Shown here piece after piece: positions 54,992-64,000 of a DNA stretch of 64,000 bases. A program made the translations under genes and the position numbers. Numbering within the stretch: position 1 is the first letter of the stretch; each line of letters begins with the position of its first letter. Location of the stretch: NCBI RefSeq assembly GCF_030408555.1, contig NZ_CP047048.1, positions 2,046,001 to 2,110,000 of the forward strand, given 5' to 3'. The notes under the pieces are model-generated. The model saw only the letters and a program-made list of their open reading frames with translations, did not search any database and had not been told where the DNA came from. This DNA is from Corynebacterium aurimucosum. GTDB taxonomy: Bacteria; Actinomycetota; Actinomycetes; Mycobacteriales; Mycobacteriaceae.

Positions 54992-55002
54992 GGAGGGTTA
55001 GT

Positions 55003-55941
55003 CTAGCGCGCCAGCTCCGCCACCCGTTTAACGGCCGCCTCGATGGCGAAGTCCTCGTCGCCGCCCTGGCCCTTAACCGCGGCATCCAGCTCCGACATGA
55101 GGATCACGGCCTTAGTGATATTCTCCCCCGACCAGCGCCGCGCCACCGGCTGCGTCAGCTTAACCGCATAGGGCGCCATCCCGGCCTGAGAAGCCAGCGA
55201 GTATTGATCCCCGCGTGCGGAGTAGAGGCGCGCGATATTACCCACCTTGCTGGCCAGCGCCGAGGCGATGGCCACCGGGCTCGCCCCCAACTGCAGCGCG
55301 CGGCGGCACGTGGACACCGCCGCCTCCACGCGGCCTGCCACGGCGGCATCCGCGATATCCCAGTTGGCCACCTCAGCCACGCCCACGTAGTACGCGTGCA
55401 CCGCCTCGCGGGTTACCTTGCCGCCTGTGTCGAAGACGAGCTGCGAGATGGCAGAGGCGAGTTCACGGAGGTCGGAGCCAACGCCGTCGAGAAGCGCCTG
55501 CACCACATCCGGGGTAGGCCGCACCCCATGCGAGGCGAACTCGCGCGTAGCCCACTGCGCGAGCTCGTTCGGATAGAGGGAGAAGACCTCATGCACCTCG
55601 GCCGTCTTGCGCAGCGCCGCGATGAGCTCCGGCGGCTTTTTCTTTTTCTTCAGCGTCTTCGCCGTCACCGAGTACAGCAAAATGAGCGTGATGCCGGGCA
55701 TGGGGTTGGCGCAGGCGTCGAGGAGGATCTTCGTGACCTCCTTGCCGGCCCTCTCCACGTCACTGATGACGATGACGCGGTCCTCCCCGAACAAGGAGGG
55801 GCTGGTGGCTTCCAGGATTTCGCCTTCGCTGACCTCGGAGGCCTTGAGCTTGGTTACCTCGCCTTGTTGGACGCTAAGGCGGGCGCGCTCGGCCAGGAAT
55901 TCATCATCGCCGAGGATGAGGTGCACGGGGGCAGAAGACAT
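55003..55941 (-). CDS. holA: DNA polymerase III delta subunit
   Basis: This clamp-loader subunit of 312 residues opens the sliding clamp. It has the N-terminal HLILGDDEFLAERARL, FGEDRVIVISDVER, a Lys-rich KKKKKPPELIA stretch and the C-terminal helical collar domain. I use the ATG at 55941; one at 55950 (MTGMSSAP) is also in frame and would overlap comEC. It follows comEC directly, which is the standard order. Confidence 0.94.
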   Translation of the reverse strand: MSSAPVHLILGDDEFLAERARLSVQQGEVTKLKASEVSEGEILEATSPSLFGEDRVIVISDVERAGKEVTKILLDACANPMPGITLILLYSVTAKTLKKKKKPPELIAALRKTAEVHEVFSLYPNELAQWATREFASHGVRPTPDVVQALLDGVGSDLRELASAISQLVFDTGGKVTREAVHAYYVGVAEVANWDIADAAVAGRVEAAVSTCRRALQLGASPVAIASALASKVGNIARLYSARGDQYSLASQAGMAPYAVKLTQPVARRWSGENITKAVILMSELDAAVKGQGGDEDFAIEAAVKRVAELAR

Positions 55942-55946
55942 GCCTG

Positions 55947-57197
55947 TCATCTTAGCAACGCCGCAATAACCCACCCGCCAAGCAGGAGCATCGCGACGGG
56001 CCCCGCCGCCACGGTGGTCACCGGCATCGAGGATGCGACGAAGTGGATCCAGTCCGCCAGCGGTTCGATGAGGATCACCAGGGGCCTGCCCCACCCCACC
56101 TGTGCCAAAACGGCGGCGATGAGCCCCACGACGGTGATGATGGGTACGACCGGGGCCACCAGCACGTTGGCGATAACAGACACCACCGAGACCCGCCCGC
56201 TCATCAGCGCGATGAGCGGCATGGTCACGATGTCCGCGGCGATGGCCACGGCGAAGGCCCGGGCAACAATACCTGTGCCCAGCACGCGCAACAGCAGCGG
56301 GGTCAGCGCCACGATGCCGGCGGTGGCCGCCACGGAGAGTGCGAAGCCGAAGCTGACGGCTAGGTCGCTGTCCGCCGCCAACAGGAAGAGCACGCCGAGG
56401 GACAGCGCATGCACTGGTTCCATCTTCGAGGAACTGAGCACCGCCGCCAGCCCCGCCAGCCCGGCGACGGTGGCGCGTTGGACGGAGGGCTCCCACCCCA
56501 CCAGTGCTACGAATAACGCCAACGCGCTTGCCGACGCCCCCACCCTCATCCGCGGCCCCGGCACCACCAACGCGGCTGCAGTGCACACGATGGCAACGTT
56601 GGAGCCGGACACAGCACTCAAATGCGATAGACCCGTGTCGATGTAGAGCTGCTGATCCTCGGGGCTTTGCAGGCTGGTATCGCCCAAGACCATGCCGGGG
56701 ATGAGGCCGTTGTCACACACGGCGCGGAAGTTTTCAGCCACCGCTGCCGTCCAGCTATGGGAGTGCGCGGTGAGTTCACCGCTGAAGACGGTTGTGCCTA
56801 CCCCGACCTGCTCCGAGGGGCCGGGGTGGCCGTGCACCGTCACCAGCGAGCCGCCAAAGGCCTCCGGTTTTTCTTTGAGGAAGACCGGCAGCTGCGCCGG
56901 GTAGCCCGGCACGCGCAGGCGCACCATCCACCCGGATGCCGTCTGAACCGGATCGGCGGCAAGCTTTCCCGTCACCTCCGAGCCGAAGTGAAAGCCCGCG
57001 GCGCGCACCGAGCGCACATAAGCCAGGGCGGCGAAGATGACTCCGCTCGCCGCACATAAAATGCCCTGCCCGCGCCACTGACCGCGCGCGAAAGCGAAAA
57101 GCACGAGCCCGCACAACAGCCACGGGTGGCCGAAAAGCACTGAGAGCGTGGCCAACCACGCCACCACCGCGGCGGGCACGAGCCGCAGCTCTCTCAC
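55947..57197 (-). CDS. comEC: ComEC/Rec2-family membrane protein, short form
   Basis: This 416-residue protein resembles the competence channel ComEC. The central Competence domain has LSHLSAVSGSNVAIV and several helices. The C-terminal metallo-beta-lactamase-like nuclease domain found in full ComEC is absent, as in other corynebacteria. An N-terminal OB-like region (about 60-150) is present. The start overlaps the comEA stop by 4 bp (ATGA). DNA uptake is not proven in such truncated systems. Confidence 0.9.
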   Translation of the reverse strand: MRELRLVPAAVVAWLATLSVLFGHPWLLCGLVLFAFARGQWRGQGILCAASGVIFAALAYVRSVRAAGFHFGSEVTGKLAADPVQTASGWMVRLRVPGYPAQLPVFLKEKPEAFGGSLVTVHGHPGPSEQVGVGTTVFSGELTAHSHSWTAAVAENFRAVCDNGLIPGMVLGDTSLQSPEDQQLYIDTGLSHLSAVSGSNVAIVCTAAALVVPGPRMRVGASASALALFVALVGWEPSVQRATVAGLAGLAAVLSSSKMEPVHALSLGVLFLLAADSDLAVSFGFALSVAATAGIVALTPLLLRVLGTGIVARAFAVAIAADIVTMPLIALMSGRVSVVSVIANVLVAPVVPIITVVGLIAAVLAQVGWGRPLVILIEPLADWIHFVASSMPVTTVAAGPVAMLLLGGWVIAALLR

Positions 57198-57796
57198 GGT
57201 CGGACCTTGTCCTTCAACTGCGCAAACTTCGCCGGGCCAATGCCGGAGACGTCCATGAGCTGTTCCACGGTGGTGAAGCTGCCGACCTCCTCGCGGTGCG
57301 CGATGATCGCCGCCGCCGTGGCCGGGCCGATGCCCGGTAGCTCCGTCAGCTCCTCCTCGCTGGCGGAGTTGAGGGAAACAAGCCCCTCCCCCGCAGCTTC
57401 TGGGGCGTTGGGTGGGCCGCCGACGGTGATCTGCTCGCCGTCGTTAAGCTTCTGCGCCAGGTTGAGGTTATCGGTGGGCACGCGCGGGCGCGCTGCCTCG
57501 AGGGCGTCGTTGATGCGCGCGCCCGGCGCCAAGGTCACCAGCCCCGGCTCCTCGACCTCGCCCACCACCGACACCACGATATCGGCCGCAACCTCGCTAC
57601 TCGGCGCGGCAACCTCATAGGGGTTTTCGACGCTGCGGCTCGTTCCCAGCCAGGCCAGGAGTGCAACGCCAGCCACGCCTACAACAGCCAGCGCCACCCA
57701 GGTCGGGACGCGCACGCGCGGAAAATCAACGTTGAGTAGTTCTTCTTCGCCGGTCGGGCGGGTGAGGTCGCGGAGGCGATCAGCAATGGCATTCAT
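57194..57796 (-). CDS. comEA: ComEA-type helix-hairpin-helix DNA-binding protein
   Basis: This protein has one N-terminal membrane helix (about 34-52), an SLBB-like segment (VVSVVGEVEEPGLVTLAPGA) and a C-terminal pair of helix-hairpin-helix motifs (LTELPGIGPATAAAIIAHR, LMDVSGIGPAKFAQLK). In competent bacteria it binds incoming DNA outside the membrane. It has 200 residues and overlaps comEC by 4 bp. The 104 bp before it, to degV, hold only a likely promoter region. Confidence 0.94.
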   Translation of the reverse strand: MNAIADRLRDLTRPTGEEELLNVDFPRVRVPTWVALAVVGVAGVALLAWLGTSRSVENPYEVAAPSSEVAADIVVSVVGEVEEPGLVTLAPGARINDALEAARPRVPTDNLNLAQKLNDGEQITVGGPPNAPEAAGEGLVSLNSASEEELTELPGIGPATAAAIIAHREEVGSFTTVEQLMDVSGIGPAKFAQLKDKVRP

Positions 57797-57900
57797 GCCC
57801 GCGACGCTACGCAGCGCCTACTGCCCCGTCGAGGGTTTAAGCCGCAGCCTGTGGATAACTTGTTGAAGGCGTCAACAACGCCCTTAGCTCGGCCCCGCCG

Positions 57901-58689
57901 TCAGCTAAAGACCGCGGAGACGCCGATGGCTCCGGGGCCGACGTGGACGGAGAGGACGTCGGTAAGCGGCACCAGCATGAAAGAGGAATCCGGCAGCGCC
58001 AAGCGCAGCAAGTCCTCCAGCCGACGGGCCGAGACCTTATCCTCGTTGTACTGCACCGCGATGAACGCCGGATTGCCCTCCGCTCGGGAGGCCACCAGGT
58101 CCACGAGCTTGGTAAAGGCCTTGGTTTGGGTGCGGGTCTTACCCACCATCTCCAGCTTGCCGCCCTGAATGGCCATGATCGGCTTGGTAGCCAGCAGCGC
58201 TGTCGACAGCATCGCCGTGGCCGCGGACATGCGCCCGGAACGGCGAAGCTCCTCCGTCGAGCTGAGGTAAACCAAGGTGTGCCCGCGCTCGAGGGTGTTG
58301 ATGGCGGCGGCGTAACACTCGTCGAGTGAGGCACCTTCCTGAGCAAGCTTGGCCGCTGCCATGGCAGCCGCGCCCATCGCCATGCCGGCGGTGCCTGAAT
58401 CGATAACACGCACGGTGTCCGGGAAAACGCCGGAAGCGATCACCGCCGCCGACCACGTCGAGGACAGCTCCTTCGACAGGTGGATGGCCAACACCCCGTC
58501 ATCGCCGGAGCGCTCCATCTGACGGCCATACAATGCAGCCAGCTCGAGGGCCGTCAGACCAGAGGTGGACAGCTCCGCGCCGTCCTTGCCGTGGCTTTCC
58601 ATGACGTGCAGATCGACGACGCAAATGTCGAGCTCCTCGACCATATCCGCCGGCAGCCCTGCGGCGGAATCGGTGACAACGCGAATCAC
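57901..58689 (-). CDS. DegV-family fatty-acid-binding protein
   Basis: This protein of 262 residues starts at the GTG at 58689 (VIRVVTDSAAGLPAD). DegV features are VVTDSAAGLP, LSKELSSTWSAA, VRVIDSGTAGMAMG and YLSSTEELRRSGRMS. In Gram-positive bacteria such proteins (FakB-like) bind fatty acids for the FakA kinase; no fakA is in this window. The start overlaps the gpgP stop by one base (TAGTG). Confidence 0.9.
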   Translation of the reverse strand: MIRVVTDSAAGLPADMVEELDICVVDLHVMESHGKDGAELSTSGLTALELAALYGRQMERSGDDGVLAIHLSKELSSTWSAAVIASGVFPDTVRVIDSGTAGMAMGAAAMAAAKLAQEGASLDECYAAAINTLERGHTLVYLSSTEELRRSGRMSAATAMLSTALLATKPIMAIQGGKLEMVGKTRTQTKAFTKLVDLVASRAEGNPAFIAVQYNEDKVSARRLEDLLRLALPDSSFMLVPLTDVLSVHVGPGAIGVSAVFS

Positions 58690-59387
58690 TAGACGTCCGC
58701 CCCTGCACCACCAACGACAGCGCCGCCCATGTTCCAACCATCGAAGTACCACTGGGCGCGAGCGACGTTCTCCGGGGTGAATTCCAGCGGGGAGAGCGGA
58801 CGAGCGGCGTCGAACTCGGGCCGCGCGGTCAGCTGCGACCAATGGGTGTTTTTCAGACCGGACAGGATCCCGTACTGGTGGTGCTCAAGGCCCAAAAGGT
58901 GGCAGGTCAGCGCGGAGATAGCACCGCCGTGCGCGACGACGAGCACCGCTCCCTCGTCCCACTGCGGGTGCCTCTGCATGAGCTCATCAATAACGGGGCG
59001 CGCGCGGTTAGCCACGTCGACGCGGCTTTCACCCTGCGGCGGGGCCCAGGTGGGGTCGTGGCGCCATAGCGCACGCGCCCCGGGAAACTGCTCATCCACC
59101 TCAGCGGAGGTCATCCCCTGCCACTCACCCAGGTGGGTTTCGCGCAGGCGCTTATCGACGGACACCTCAAGCCCCAAGCGCCGTGCAATGACCTCAGCGG
59201 TATCGCGCGCACGGATGAGATCCGAGGAGACAATCGCGGTGATGTCTTTGCCCTCAAGCAGATCGGCGGCCGCGCGGGCCTGGGAATAGCCTACGTCCGA
59301 CAGCTCTGTGTCCAAGTGCCCCTGCATCCGGCCGGTGGCGTTATACGTCGTTTGCCCGTGGCGGATGAGGAGGAGGCGGCGGGTCAT
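58689..59387 (-). CDS. gpgP: Histidine phosphatase, probable glucosyl-3-phosphoglycerate phosphatase
   Basis: This phosphoglycerate-mutase-like enzyme has 232 residues. The catalytic LLLIRHGQTTYN lies at the N terminus, and the second histidine in VVAHGGAISALT near residue 155. Position next to rsfS and nadD matches the mycobacterial GpgP (Rv2419c), which acts in methylglucose lipopolysaccharide synthesis; the same assignment here is by synteny. It overlaps rsfS by 4 bp. Confidence 0.82.
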   Translation of the reverse strand: MTRRLLLIRHGQTTYNATGRMQGHLDTELSDVGYSQARAAADLLEGKDITAIVSSDLIRARDTAEVIARRLGLEVSVDKRLRETHLGEWQGMTSAEVDEQFPGARALWRHDPTWAPPQGESRVDVANRARPVIDELMQRHPQWDEGAVLVVAHGGAISALTCHLLGLEHHQYGILSGLKNTHWSQLTARPEFDAARPLSPLEFTPENVARAQWYFDGWNMGGAVVGGAGADV

Positions 59388-59851
59388 AATTCGTCGTCTT
59401 CCGGCTCTGGCTGGGCCAGCGGAATCTCATCGATCGATTCAACGTCGCGCGGGTTCACGTCATCAGACCATTCGCCGGGGCGCTCGGGGGTCTCGACACC
59501 CGGGATGTCGAGAAGCGGGCAGTCGTGGTAGAGGCGGTCCAGGCCATAGAACTCGCGCTGATCGTTGCGCTGGACGTGGACCACGATGGGGCCATAATCG
59601 AGCAGGACCCAACGGTTCTCGCGATTGCCTTCGCGGCGCTTGGGCTCAAAGCCCTTCTTGGTGAGCTCGTCTTCGACTTCCTCCACGATGGACCCCACCT
59701 GGCGCTCGGTATCGGCGGAGGCCAAGACGAAGACCTCGGTGATCGCCAGCACGTCGGAAACGTCAATCGCGGCGATGTTGGTGGCCAACTTTTCATCCGC
59801 AGCCAGGGCGGCGGTTTCCGCCATCTGGCGTGCTTCATCAGTAATCGACAT
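59384..59851 (-). CDS. rsfS: Ribosomal silencing factor RsfS
   Basis: This Iojap-family protein binds L14 and blocks 30S-50S joining in starved cells. The core shows VSDVLAITEVFVLASADTER and EGNRENRWVLLDYGPIVVHV. The 155 residues include an acidic C-terminal tail of about 30 residues. It overlaps gpgP by 4 bp and lies 95 bp after nadD. Confidence 0.95.
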   Translation of the reverse strand: MSITDEARQMAETAALAADEKLATNIAAIDVSDVLAITEVFVLASADTERQVGSIVEEVEDELTKKGFEPKRREGNRENRWVLLDYGPIVVHVQRNDQREFYGLDRLYHDCPLLDIPGVETPERPGEWSDDVNPRDVESIDEIPLAQPEPEDDEL

Positions 59852-59946
59852 GACAATCCCTACACAGTTACGTTTTCTTAAGAACTCTAGTCTTACACGT
59901 CGAGGCTCATTTTCCTAGTCGAATTCCCCCGCCCGACTACCGGAAA

Positions 59947-60564
59947 TTACAGTGGCTTTTCCGGGTGGGGGCTATAGAGGTGGTTCTTGGCAATGTATTG
60001 CACTACCCCGTCCGGCACGAGGTACCACACCGGCTGTCCTTGCTGGGCGCGGGCCCGGCAGTCTGTGGAGGAAATGGCCATGGCGGGGATCTCAATCAGC
60101 TCAATGTCGTCTTGAGAATCCAGCGGCAGCATGTCCTTGCGCAGCTCATAGCCGGGGCGGGTCACGCCAACGAAATGGGCCATCTCCAGCATCTCTTCCC
60201 AGTTGCGCCAACTCATGATGGACGCCACCGAGTCGGCACCAGTAATGAAGAAGAGTTCGGCGTCCGGGAAGATTCCGCGCAGATCCCGCAGCGTATCGAT
60301 GGTGTAGGTGGGGCCTTCGCGGTCAATGTCCACACGCGAGACGGTGAAACGCGGGTTCGACGCCGTGGCCACCATGGTCATCAGGTAGCGGTGCTCAGCG
60401 GCGGTGACCTGTTTATCGGCCTTCTGCCAGGGCTGGCCGGTGGGGACGAAAACCACCGTGTCGAGGCGGAAGCGGTGAGCTACCTCGCTGGCGGCGACAA
60501 GGTGACCATTATGGATGGGGTCGAAGGTTCCACCCATGATGCCGATGCGTTGTGGACTAGTCAT
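59947..60564 (-). CDS. nadD: Nicotinate-nucleotide adenylyltransferase
   Basis: This enzyme makes nicotinic acid adenine dinucleotide in NAD synthesis. Adenylyltransferase motifs are [18 protein letters not shown] at the N terminus and the ISSTDCR stretch near residue 180. The ATG at 60564 gives 205 residues, a normal length. It starts within the last codons of the upstream cutinase-like gene (8-bp overlap). Confidence 0.95.
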   Translation of the reverse strand: MTSPQRIGIMGGTFDPIHNGHLVAASEVAHRFRLDTVVFVPTGQPWQKADKQVTAAEHRYLMTMVATASNPRFTVSRVDIDREGPTYTIDTLRDLRGIFPDAELFFITGADSVASIMSWRNWEEMLEMAHFVGVTRPGYELRKDMLPLDSQDDIELIEIPAMAISSTDCRARAQQGQPVWYLVPDGVVQYIAKNHLYSPHPEKPL

Positions 60565-61417
60565 GGCTGGTGAGTATACCGGCCACCGAGTCAATGACCT
60601 GCACGTCCTGCCCGGAAGGCTCCCCCAAGAAATAGGAGGCGTGGCGCTCGGCCTTGGTAGCTAAGGCGCGGTTGGCGGCGTCGAGTGAAAAGTCACAGAC
60701 GAAATCGCCGTCGAGGCAGTAATCGACATAGCGATTCCCGGGTAGCCCGGCGCGGTTCTTTGCCCACGGGACCTGATGAAGCGGATTACCGATGGTGAGC
60801 ACGGCCTGCAGGCGCCCGGTCTCGGCCAAATTCCCCTCCACGCTCGTCGCGACGAGCGCTCCCTGCGAGTAGCCGGCGGCTACCCAACGCGGGTGGCAGC
60901 CGGTGGTGGCCTCATAGTTGTCCACCACCTTCGGGGCATTGCGAGCACCAGTACGCAGACTGTCGACGGCCCCAAACGTCACCGAATATGCCATCTCTCC
61001 GAGGGAGTGCTGCTGGAGGATCCCGAAGGCTCGCTGCACCAGCTGAAGCGGGCCTAAGTCCTCGCCCTCCTGCGCCAGGGGCGGCAGGTTCATGGCCGCG
61101 GGATAGGCCTCCGGATCCAGTGCCAGGACATACACGTCATCCATAGCGCCAGGATGGCGCTCCTCTACCTGGTGAAACAGGGCGGCAAAGTTGCGTCCTT
61201 CAAAGCCCGTGGATTCTGGTGCGTGCGCGGAGTAACGCTGCGGCCCCACGTACTCGCCTTGTTCTTCGTTCTGGTCCGAACCGCGTGCGACGAGCACCAC
61301 GGTCTCGGGGCAAGTTTCGACGCCGCCGCCCGCCGACGCCACGGGCGCGCTCAAAAGAGACGCTGCCGCGCCAAGCACGGCAGCGGATACTGCAAGAGAT
61401 AAAGAAAGAGGCTTCAC
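60557..61417 (-). CDS. Secreted cutinase-like serine esterase
   Basis: A signal peptide ([20 protein letters not shown], cleaved after ASA) precedes a cutinase/CULP-type hydrolase. The nucleophile elbow is [13 protein letters not shown] at about residue 180, with conserved cysteines ([19 protein letters not shown]). The GTG at 61417 fits the signal peptide; the frame is open to 61471 but that form would add a non-signal N terminus. Family members hydrolyse lipids of the mycobacterial envelope. It is followed by nadD. Confidence 0.85.
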   Translation of the reverse strand: MKPLSLSLAVSAAVLGAAASLLSAPVASAGGGVETCPETVVLVARGSDQNEEQGEYVGPQRYSAHAPESTGFEGRNFAALFHQVEERHPGAMDDVYVLALDPEAYPAAMNLPPLAQEGEDLGPLQLVQRAFGILQQHSLGEMAYSVTFGAVDSLRTGARNAPKVVDNYEATTGCHPRWVAAGYSQGALVATSVEGNLAETGRLQAVLTIGNPLHQVPWAKNRAGLPGNRYVDYCLDGDFVCDFSLDAANRALATKAERHASYFLGEPSGQDVQVIDSVAGILTSHD

Positions 61418-61520
61418 CTTTTCTGTTTTAGCGGAAAAGAATGCCGTCCACCACGCGGTTGATGAAAACACGAGCCACGTCCAAGCGGGACAGACACTAA
61501 TCCGCGTGGCGACGCTGCCT

Positions 61521-62789
61521 CTAGGGGCGGGTCTGGCCCGTGCCCTGCAGCACCCACTTGGTAGACGTCAGCTCCGGCAGCGCCATCGGGCCGCGCGCGT
61601 GCAACTTCTGGGTGGAGATGCCGATTTCTGCGCCCATGCCGTAGACCTCACCATCAGTAAACGCGGTGGAGGCGTTGAGCATGACTGCTGCGGCATCTAC
61701 CTCGTTGGCGAAGGTCAGCAGCACGTCGGCGTCCTGGGCCGCAATGGCTTCGGTGTGGCCGGTGGTGTACTCGGCAATGTGCGCGATGGCGCCATCAACG
61801 CCGTCGACCACCTTGGCGCAGATATCCATGGAGAGGAATTCTTCGCGCCACTCTTCGTCGGTGGCCTCCACGGCGTCCTTAACCCCGAAGGCTTCGAGCT
61901 CCTTCACATCGCCGTGGATGGTGACGCCTGCTTCCTGGAGGGAGGTGATGATGCGGAGCTTGGAGGCGTCGTCAAGCGCGGCGTCGATCAGAACACCTTC
62001 CGTGGCATTGCACACCGAGGTGCGGCGGGTCTTGCCGTTGACCACCATGTCGATGGCCTTGTCTAGGTCGGCGGAGGCATCGACATAGAAGTGGCAGTTG
62101 CCGGTACCGGTCTCGATTGCGGGGACGGTGGCGTTTTCTACCACGGCGTTGATAAGGCGCGCGCCGCCGCGCGGGATGACCAGGTCAACGAGGCCGCGGG
62201 CGGTGATAAGGTCCTGCACGGAATCGTGGGTCTCACAGGGCAAAAGCTGTACGCCCTCGCGCGGCAGATCGAACTCCACGAGGGTGTCCTGGAGGAGCTC
62301 GACGAGCTTGGCGTTGGAGTTCTTCGCGGACTTGGAACCGCGCAGCAGCGGCACGTTGCCGGACTTGAGGGCCAGGCCGAAGGCGTCCACGGTGACGTTC
62401 GGGCGGGCCTCGTAAACCATGCCCATCACGCCGAGCGGCACGCGGACCTGCTTCATCTGGATGCCGTTATCCATGGTGCGACCCTGCAGGATCTCCCCTA
62501 CCGGGTCCTGGAGGGAGGCCACCTGGCGCAGGCCGCCGGCAATGCCCTCGATGCGGGTGGCGTCCAGCGACAGGCGGTCGATGAGTGACTCGGACATGCC
62601 GTTGGCGCGGCCGGCCTCGATATCGAGCTGGTTGGCAGCGAGGATATCCTCGGTGTGCGCGATGAGGTTCTCGGCGGCGCGGTTGAGGATTTCATTCTTG
62701 CGCGGGGTGGGCAGCTGCGCGAACTGTGGCGCCACCGCCTTGGCGGCGCGGGCTTTGGACAGAACTTCTTCACGTTCGGTGTTGCTCAT
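61521..62789 (-). CDS. proA: Gamma-glutamyl phosphate reductase
   Basis: This enzyme reduces gamma-glutamyl phosphate to the semialdehyde in proline synthesis. At 422 residues it contains [18 protein letters not shown], the [11 protein letters not shown] segment, and the catalytic Cys in [13 protein letters not shown] at about residue 265. It has the usual position near nadD, and no proB is adjacent in this window. Confidence 0.96.
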   Translation of the reverse strand: MSNTEREEVLSKARAAKAVAPQFAQLPTPRKNEILNRAAENLIAHTEDILAANQLDIEAGRANGMSESLIDRLSLDATRIEGIAGGLRQVASLQDPVGEILQGRTMDNGIQMKQVRVPLGVMGMVYEARPNVTVDAFGLALKSGNVPLLRGSKSAKNSNAKLVELLQDTLVEFDLPREGVQLLPCETHDSVQDLITARGLVDLVIPRGGARLINAVVENATVPAIETGTGNCHFYVDASADLDKAIDMVVNGKTRRTSVCNATEGVLIDAALDDASKLRIITSLQEAGVTIHGDVKELEAFGVKDAVEATDEEWREEFLSMDICAKVVDGVDGAIAHIAEYTTGHTEAIAAQDADVLLTFANEVDAAAVMLNASTAFTDGEVYGMGAEIGISTQKLHARGPMALPELTSTKWVLQGTGQTRP

Positions 62790-62865
62790 GCCATACCAGC
62801 GTACGGAAGGTCTGCCCGCTTGTCAGGGATTTTGTGCAGCTATGGGCTCTTAATGAGTGCCAGTC

Positions 62866-63372
62866 TTAGGCCCCAAGCTCGCGGCGGCGCTCAGCGGCGG
62901 CACGCAGGCGCTCAGCGCGTTTTTTCTCTTCCCCTTCGGAAAGCTCATCGAAGAGCTCTTCATCCGATTCGCTGAACTTCAACACCCCGCGCGCAGCCCA
63001 GGAAGCGAAGAACGCGATGACGGGCGAGAGCCAGAAATAGCTCCAGTCGAAGACAAAAAGCCCAAGGAAGAGGGCGATCATCGCCACCGACCAGATAACG
63101 GAATCCACTATCTGCACCTTACGCCCGCGGGCAAGCATGTCCTCCAGCTCCGCCTCGTGGCGGCGTGCTGGTGTTGTGGCGCTTGGGGTGGACAGCTCCG
63201 GCAGGTCCGCAAAGAGCTTTTCGACGTCCCCGCGCGTGCGCGCCGCGGCGGCCTCGCCGGTGCGCTGCTCAAATTCATCAGGGGCCAACGTACCGTTGAC
63301 GAAGTGCTGGCTCAGTTGTTCCAGGGCCGCGGAACGCTCGGCATCACCGACGCGGATTTCGGGGTTCTCCAT
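62866..63372 (-). CDS. DUF1707-type membrane protein
   Basis: The N-terminal ~55 residues match the SHOCT/DUF1707 pattern (IRVGDAERSAALEQLSQHF, NGTLAPDEFEQRTGEAAAAR). Two membrane helices follow (about 95-135), then an acidic and finally a basic coiled-coil tail (EKKRAERLRAAAERRREL). The start overlaps the dehydrogenase stop (TAATG). The function is unknown; such genes are common in actinobacteria and appear to be envelope associated. Confidence 0.8.
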   Translation of the reverse strand: MENPEIRVGDAERSAALEQLSQHFVNGTLAPDEFEQRTGEAAAARTRGDVEKLFADLPELSTPSATTPARRHEAELEDMLARGRKVQIVDSVIWSVAMIALFLGLFVFDWSYFWLSPVIAFFASWAARGVLKFSESDEELFDELSEGEEKKRAERLRAAAERRRELGA

Positions 63373-64000
63373 TAATAGCCTGCCTTCGGGTCAACCAGAG
63401 TAGGCAGCTCCTCCCCCGCCGCGAAAGCCTTGGCCACCTTGACGGTGTGCGCGCCAATCTTCTCGCGCACGGAGCGCTGCGTATTAGCAATGTGTGGGGT
63501 GATAACCACGCGCTTATCCTGCCACAGCGGGTGATCCTCTGGCAGCGGCTCTGGATCGGTGACGTCGAGTGCCGCACCCGCGATCTCCCCTGCGTCCAGG
63601 GCTGCAACGAGATCCTCGGTCTTGATGAGCGGGCCGCGGCCCACGTTGACCACCACGGCATGCTCCGGCATCTGCTTAAAAGCCTCCGCATCCACCATAT
63701 GGCGGGTCTCCGGGGTCAGAGGGGCGATAAGCACGAAGTAATCTGCCCTCAGCCAGACCTTGTCCACCTGGGAAATCGGGTAGGTCTCCTCCGCGCCCTC
63801 AACCGGGTTGCCGGAGCGGTTGACCGCGATGATGCGCGGCCCGAAACCGGACAGCATGCTGATTAGCCGCTTGCCAATGCCACCGGCACCGATAATCGCC
63901 ACCGTCTTGTCGTCGTAGAGGTAGGAGGTGTGGGCCTCCATCTCTGCATAGGAATCAAACGTGCCATTAACGCGGCGATGCGCATGCAGCTGCGCCAACA
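63372..64000 (-). CDS. D-isomer-specific 2-hydroxyacid dehydrogenase (5' partial)
   Basis: The NAD-binding Rossmann region is visible (KTVAIIGAGGIGKRLISML), followed by the conserved VVNVGRGPLIKTEDLVAALD and DPEPLPEDHPLWQ with the catalytic His region (VVITPHIANT). The gene runs off the window end; the N-terminal catalytic half is missing, so the substrate cannot be judged. A phosphoglycerate-dehydrogenase-like gene is expected here by synteny. Confidence 0.88.
   Translation of the reverse strand, partial: LAQLHAHRRVNGTFDSYAEMEAHTSYLYDDKTVAIIGAGGIGKRLISMLSGFGPRIIAVNRSGNPVEGAEETYPISQVDKVWLRADYFVLIAPLTPETRHMVDAEAFKQMPEHAVVVNVGRGPLIKTEDLVAALDAGEIAGAALDVTDPEPLPEDHPLWQDKRVVITPHIANTQRSVREKIGAHTVKVAKAFAAGEELPTLVDPKAGY

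Noticed and set aside
55204-56646. 480-codon plus-strand frame opposite holA and comEC
   Set aside because: Antisense shadow of two real genes.

Overview
The window comes from a GC-rich actinobacterial chromosome, almost certainly a Corynebacterium. The gene order glyS - ArsR regulator (znr) - zur - uppS - recO - era, then ybeY - phoH - rsmE - dnaJ2 - hrcA - hemW - fadD - malQ, then idi, aecD - brnQ - luciferase-like oxidoreductase, then lepA - rpsT - lysE-type exporter - holA - comEC - comEA - degV - gpgP - rsfS - nadD - proA matches the corynebacterial core order. A mycolyltransferase-like esterase and a cutinase-like enzyme fit a mycolic-acid envelope. I do not name the species. No tRNA, rRNA or CRISPR array was seen.

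Layout. 1-5.2 kb: 3' part of a TPM-domain protein, a 900-bp gene-free block full of dispersed repeats, two small hypothetical genes and glyS. 5.3-8.7 kb: zinc regulators znr-zur, converging on era-recO-uppS. 8.7-15.8 kb: a second repeat block, pdxY, and the hrcA-dnaJ2-rsmE-phoH-ybeY heat-shock/ribosome-quality operon, headed by an inserted AAA ATPase with a run of regularly spaced repeats upstream. 16-25 kb: a third repeat block, hemW, two CNNM/CBS membrane proteins, fadD and malQ. 25-33 kb: two tiny membrane proteins, a carboxylesterase, idi, an ABC exporter, aecD, brnQ and an LLM oxidoreductase. 33-40 kb: a GntR regulator with a perfect in-frame 195-bp tandem duplication, heading a tightly overlapping peptide/nickel-type ABC importer operon that ends in an FUSC transporter. 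40-48.2 kb is the most eroded part: a BCCT carrier with a small partner, gene remnants (LuxR, PrsW, a small C-terminal piece), an M20 hydrolase, a mycolyltransferase-like esterase, and an HNH gene split by an IS3-family element whose orfA has two apparent frameshifts. 49-64 kb: core genes again (lepA to proA), interrupted by a restriction-modification pair after rpsT.

Most unusual signals. (1) Three families of palindromic intergenic repeats recur at 2.0-2.9, 8.8-9.05 and 15.96-16.06 kb, one as paired 24-mers with exactly 42-bp periodicity. (2) lepA and a PemK-like gene start only 18 bp apart, with complementary overlapping -10 boxes that predict two divergent leaderless mRNAs. (3) ACTAAC-type repeats lie in near helical phase upstream of the AAA ATPase. 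(4) A GntR repressor carries a duplicated half DNA-binding domain. I saw no clearly novel multi-gene defence system; the repeat families and the ATPase/repeat locus are the best candidates for something undescribed.
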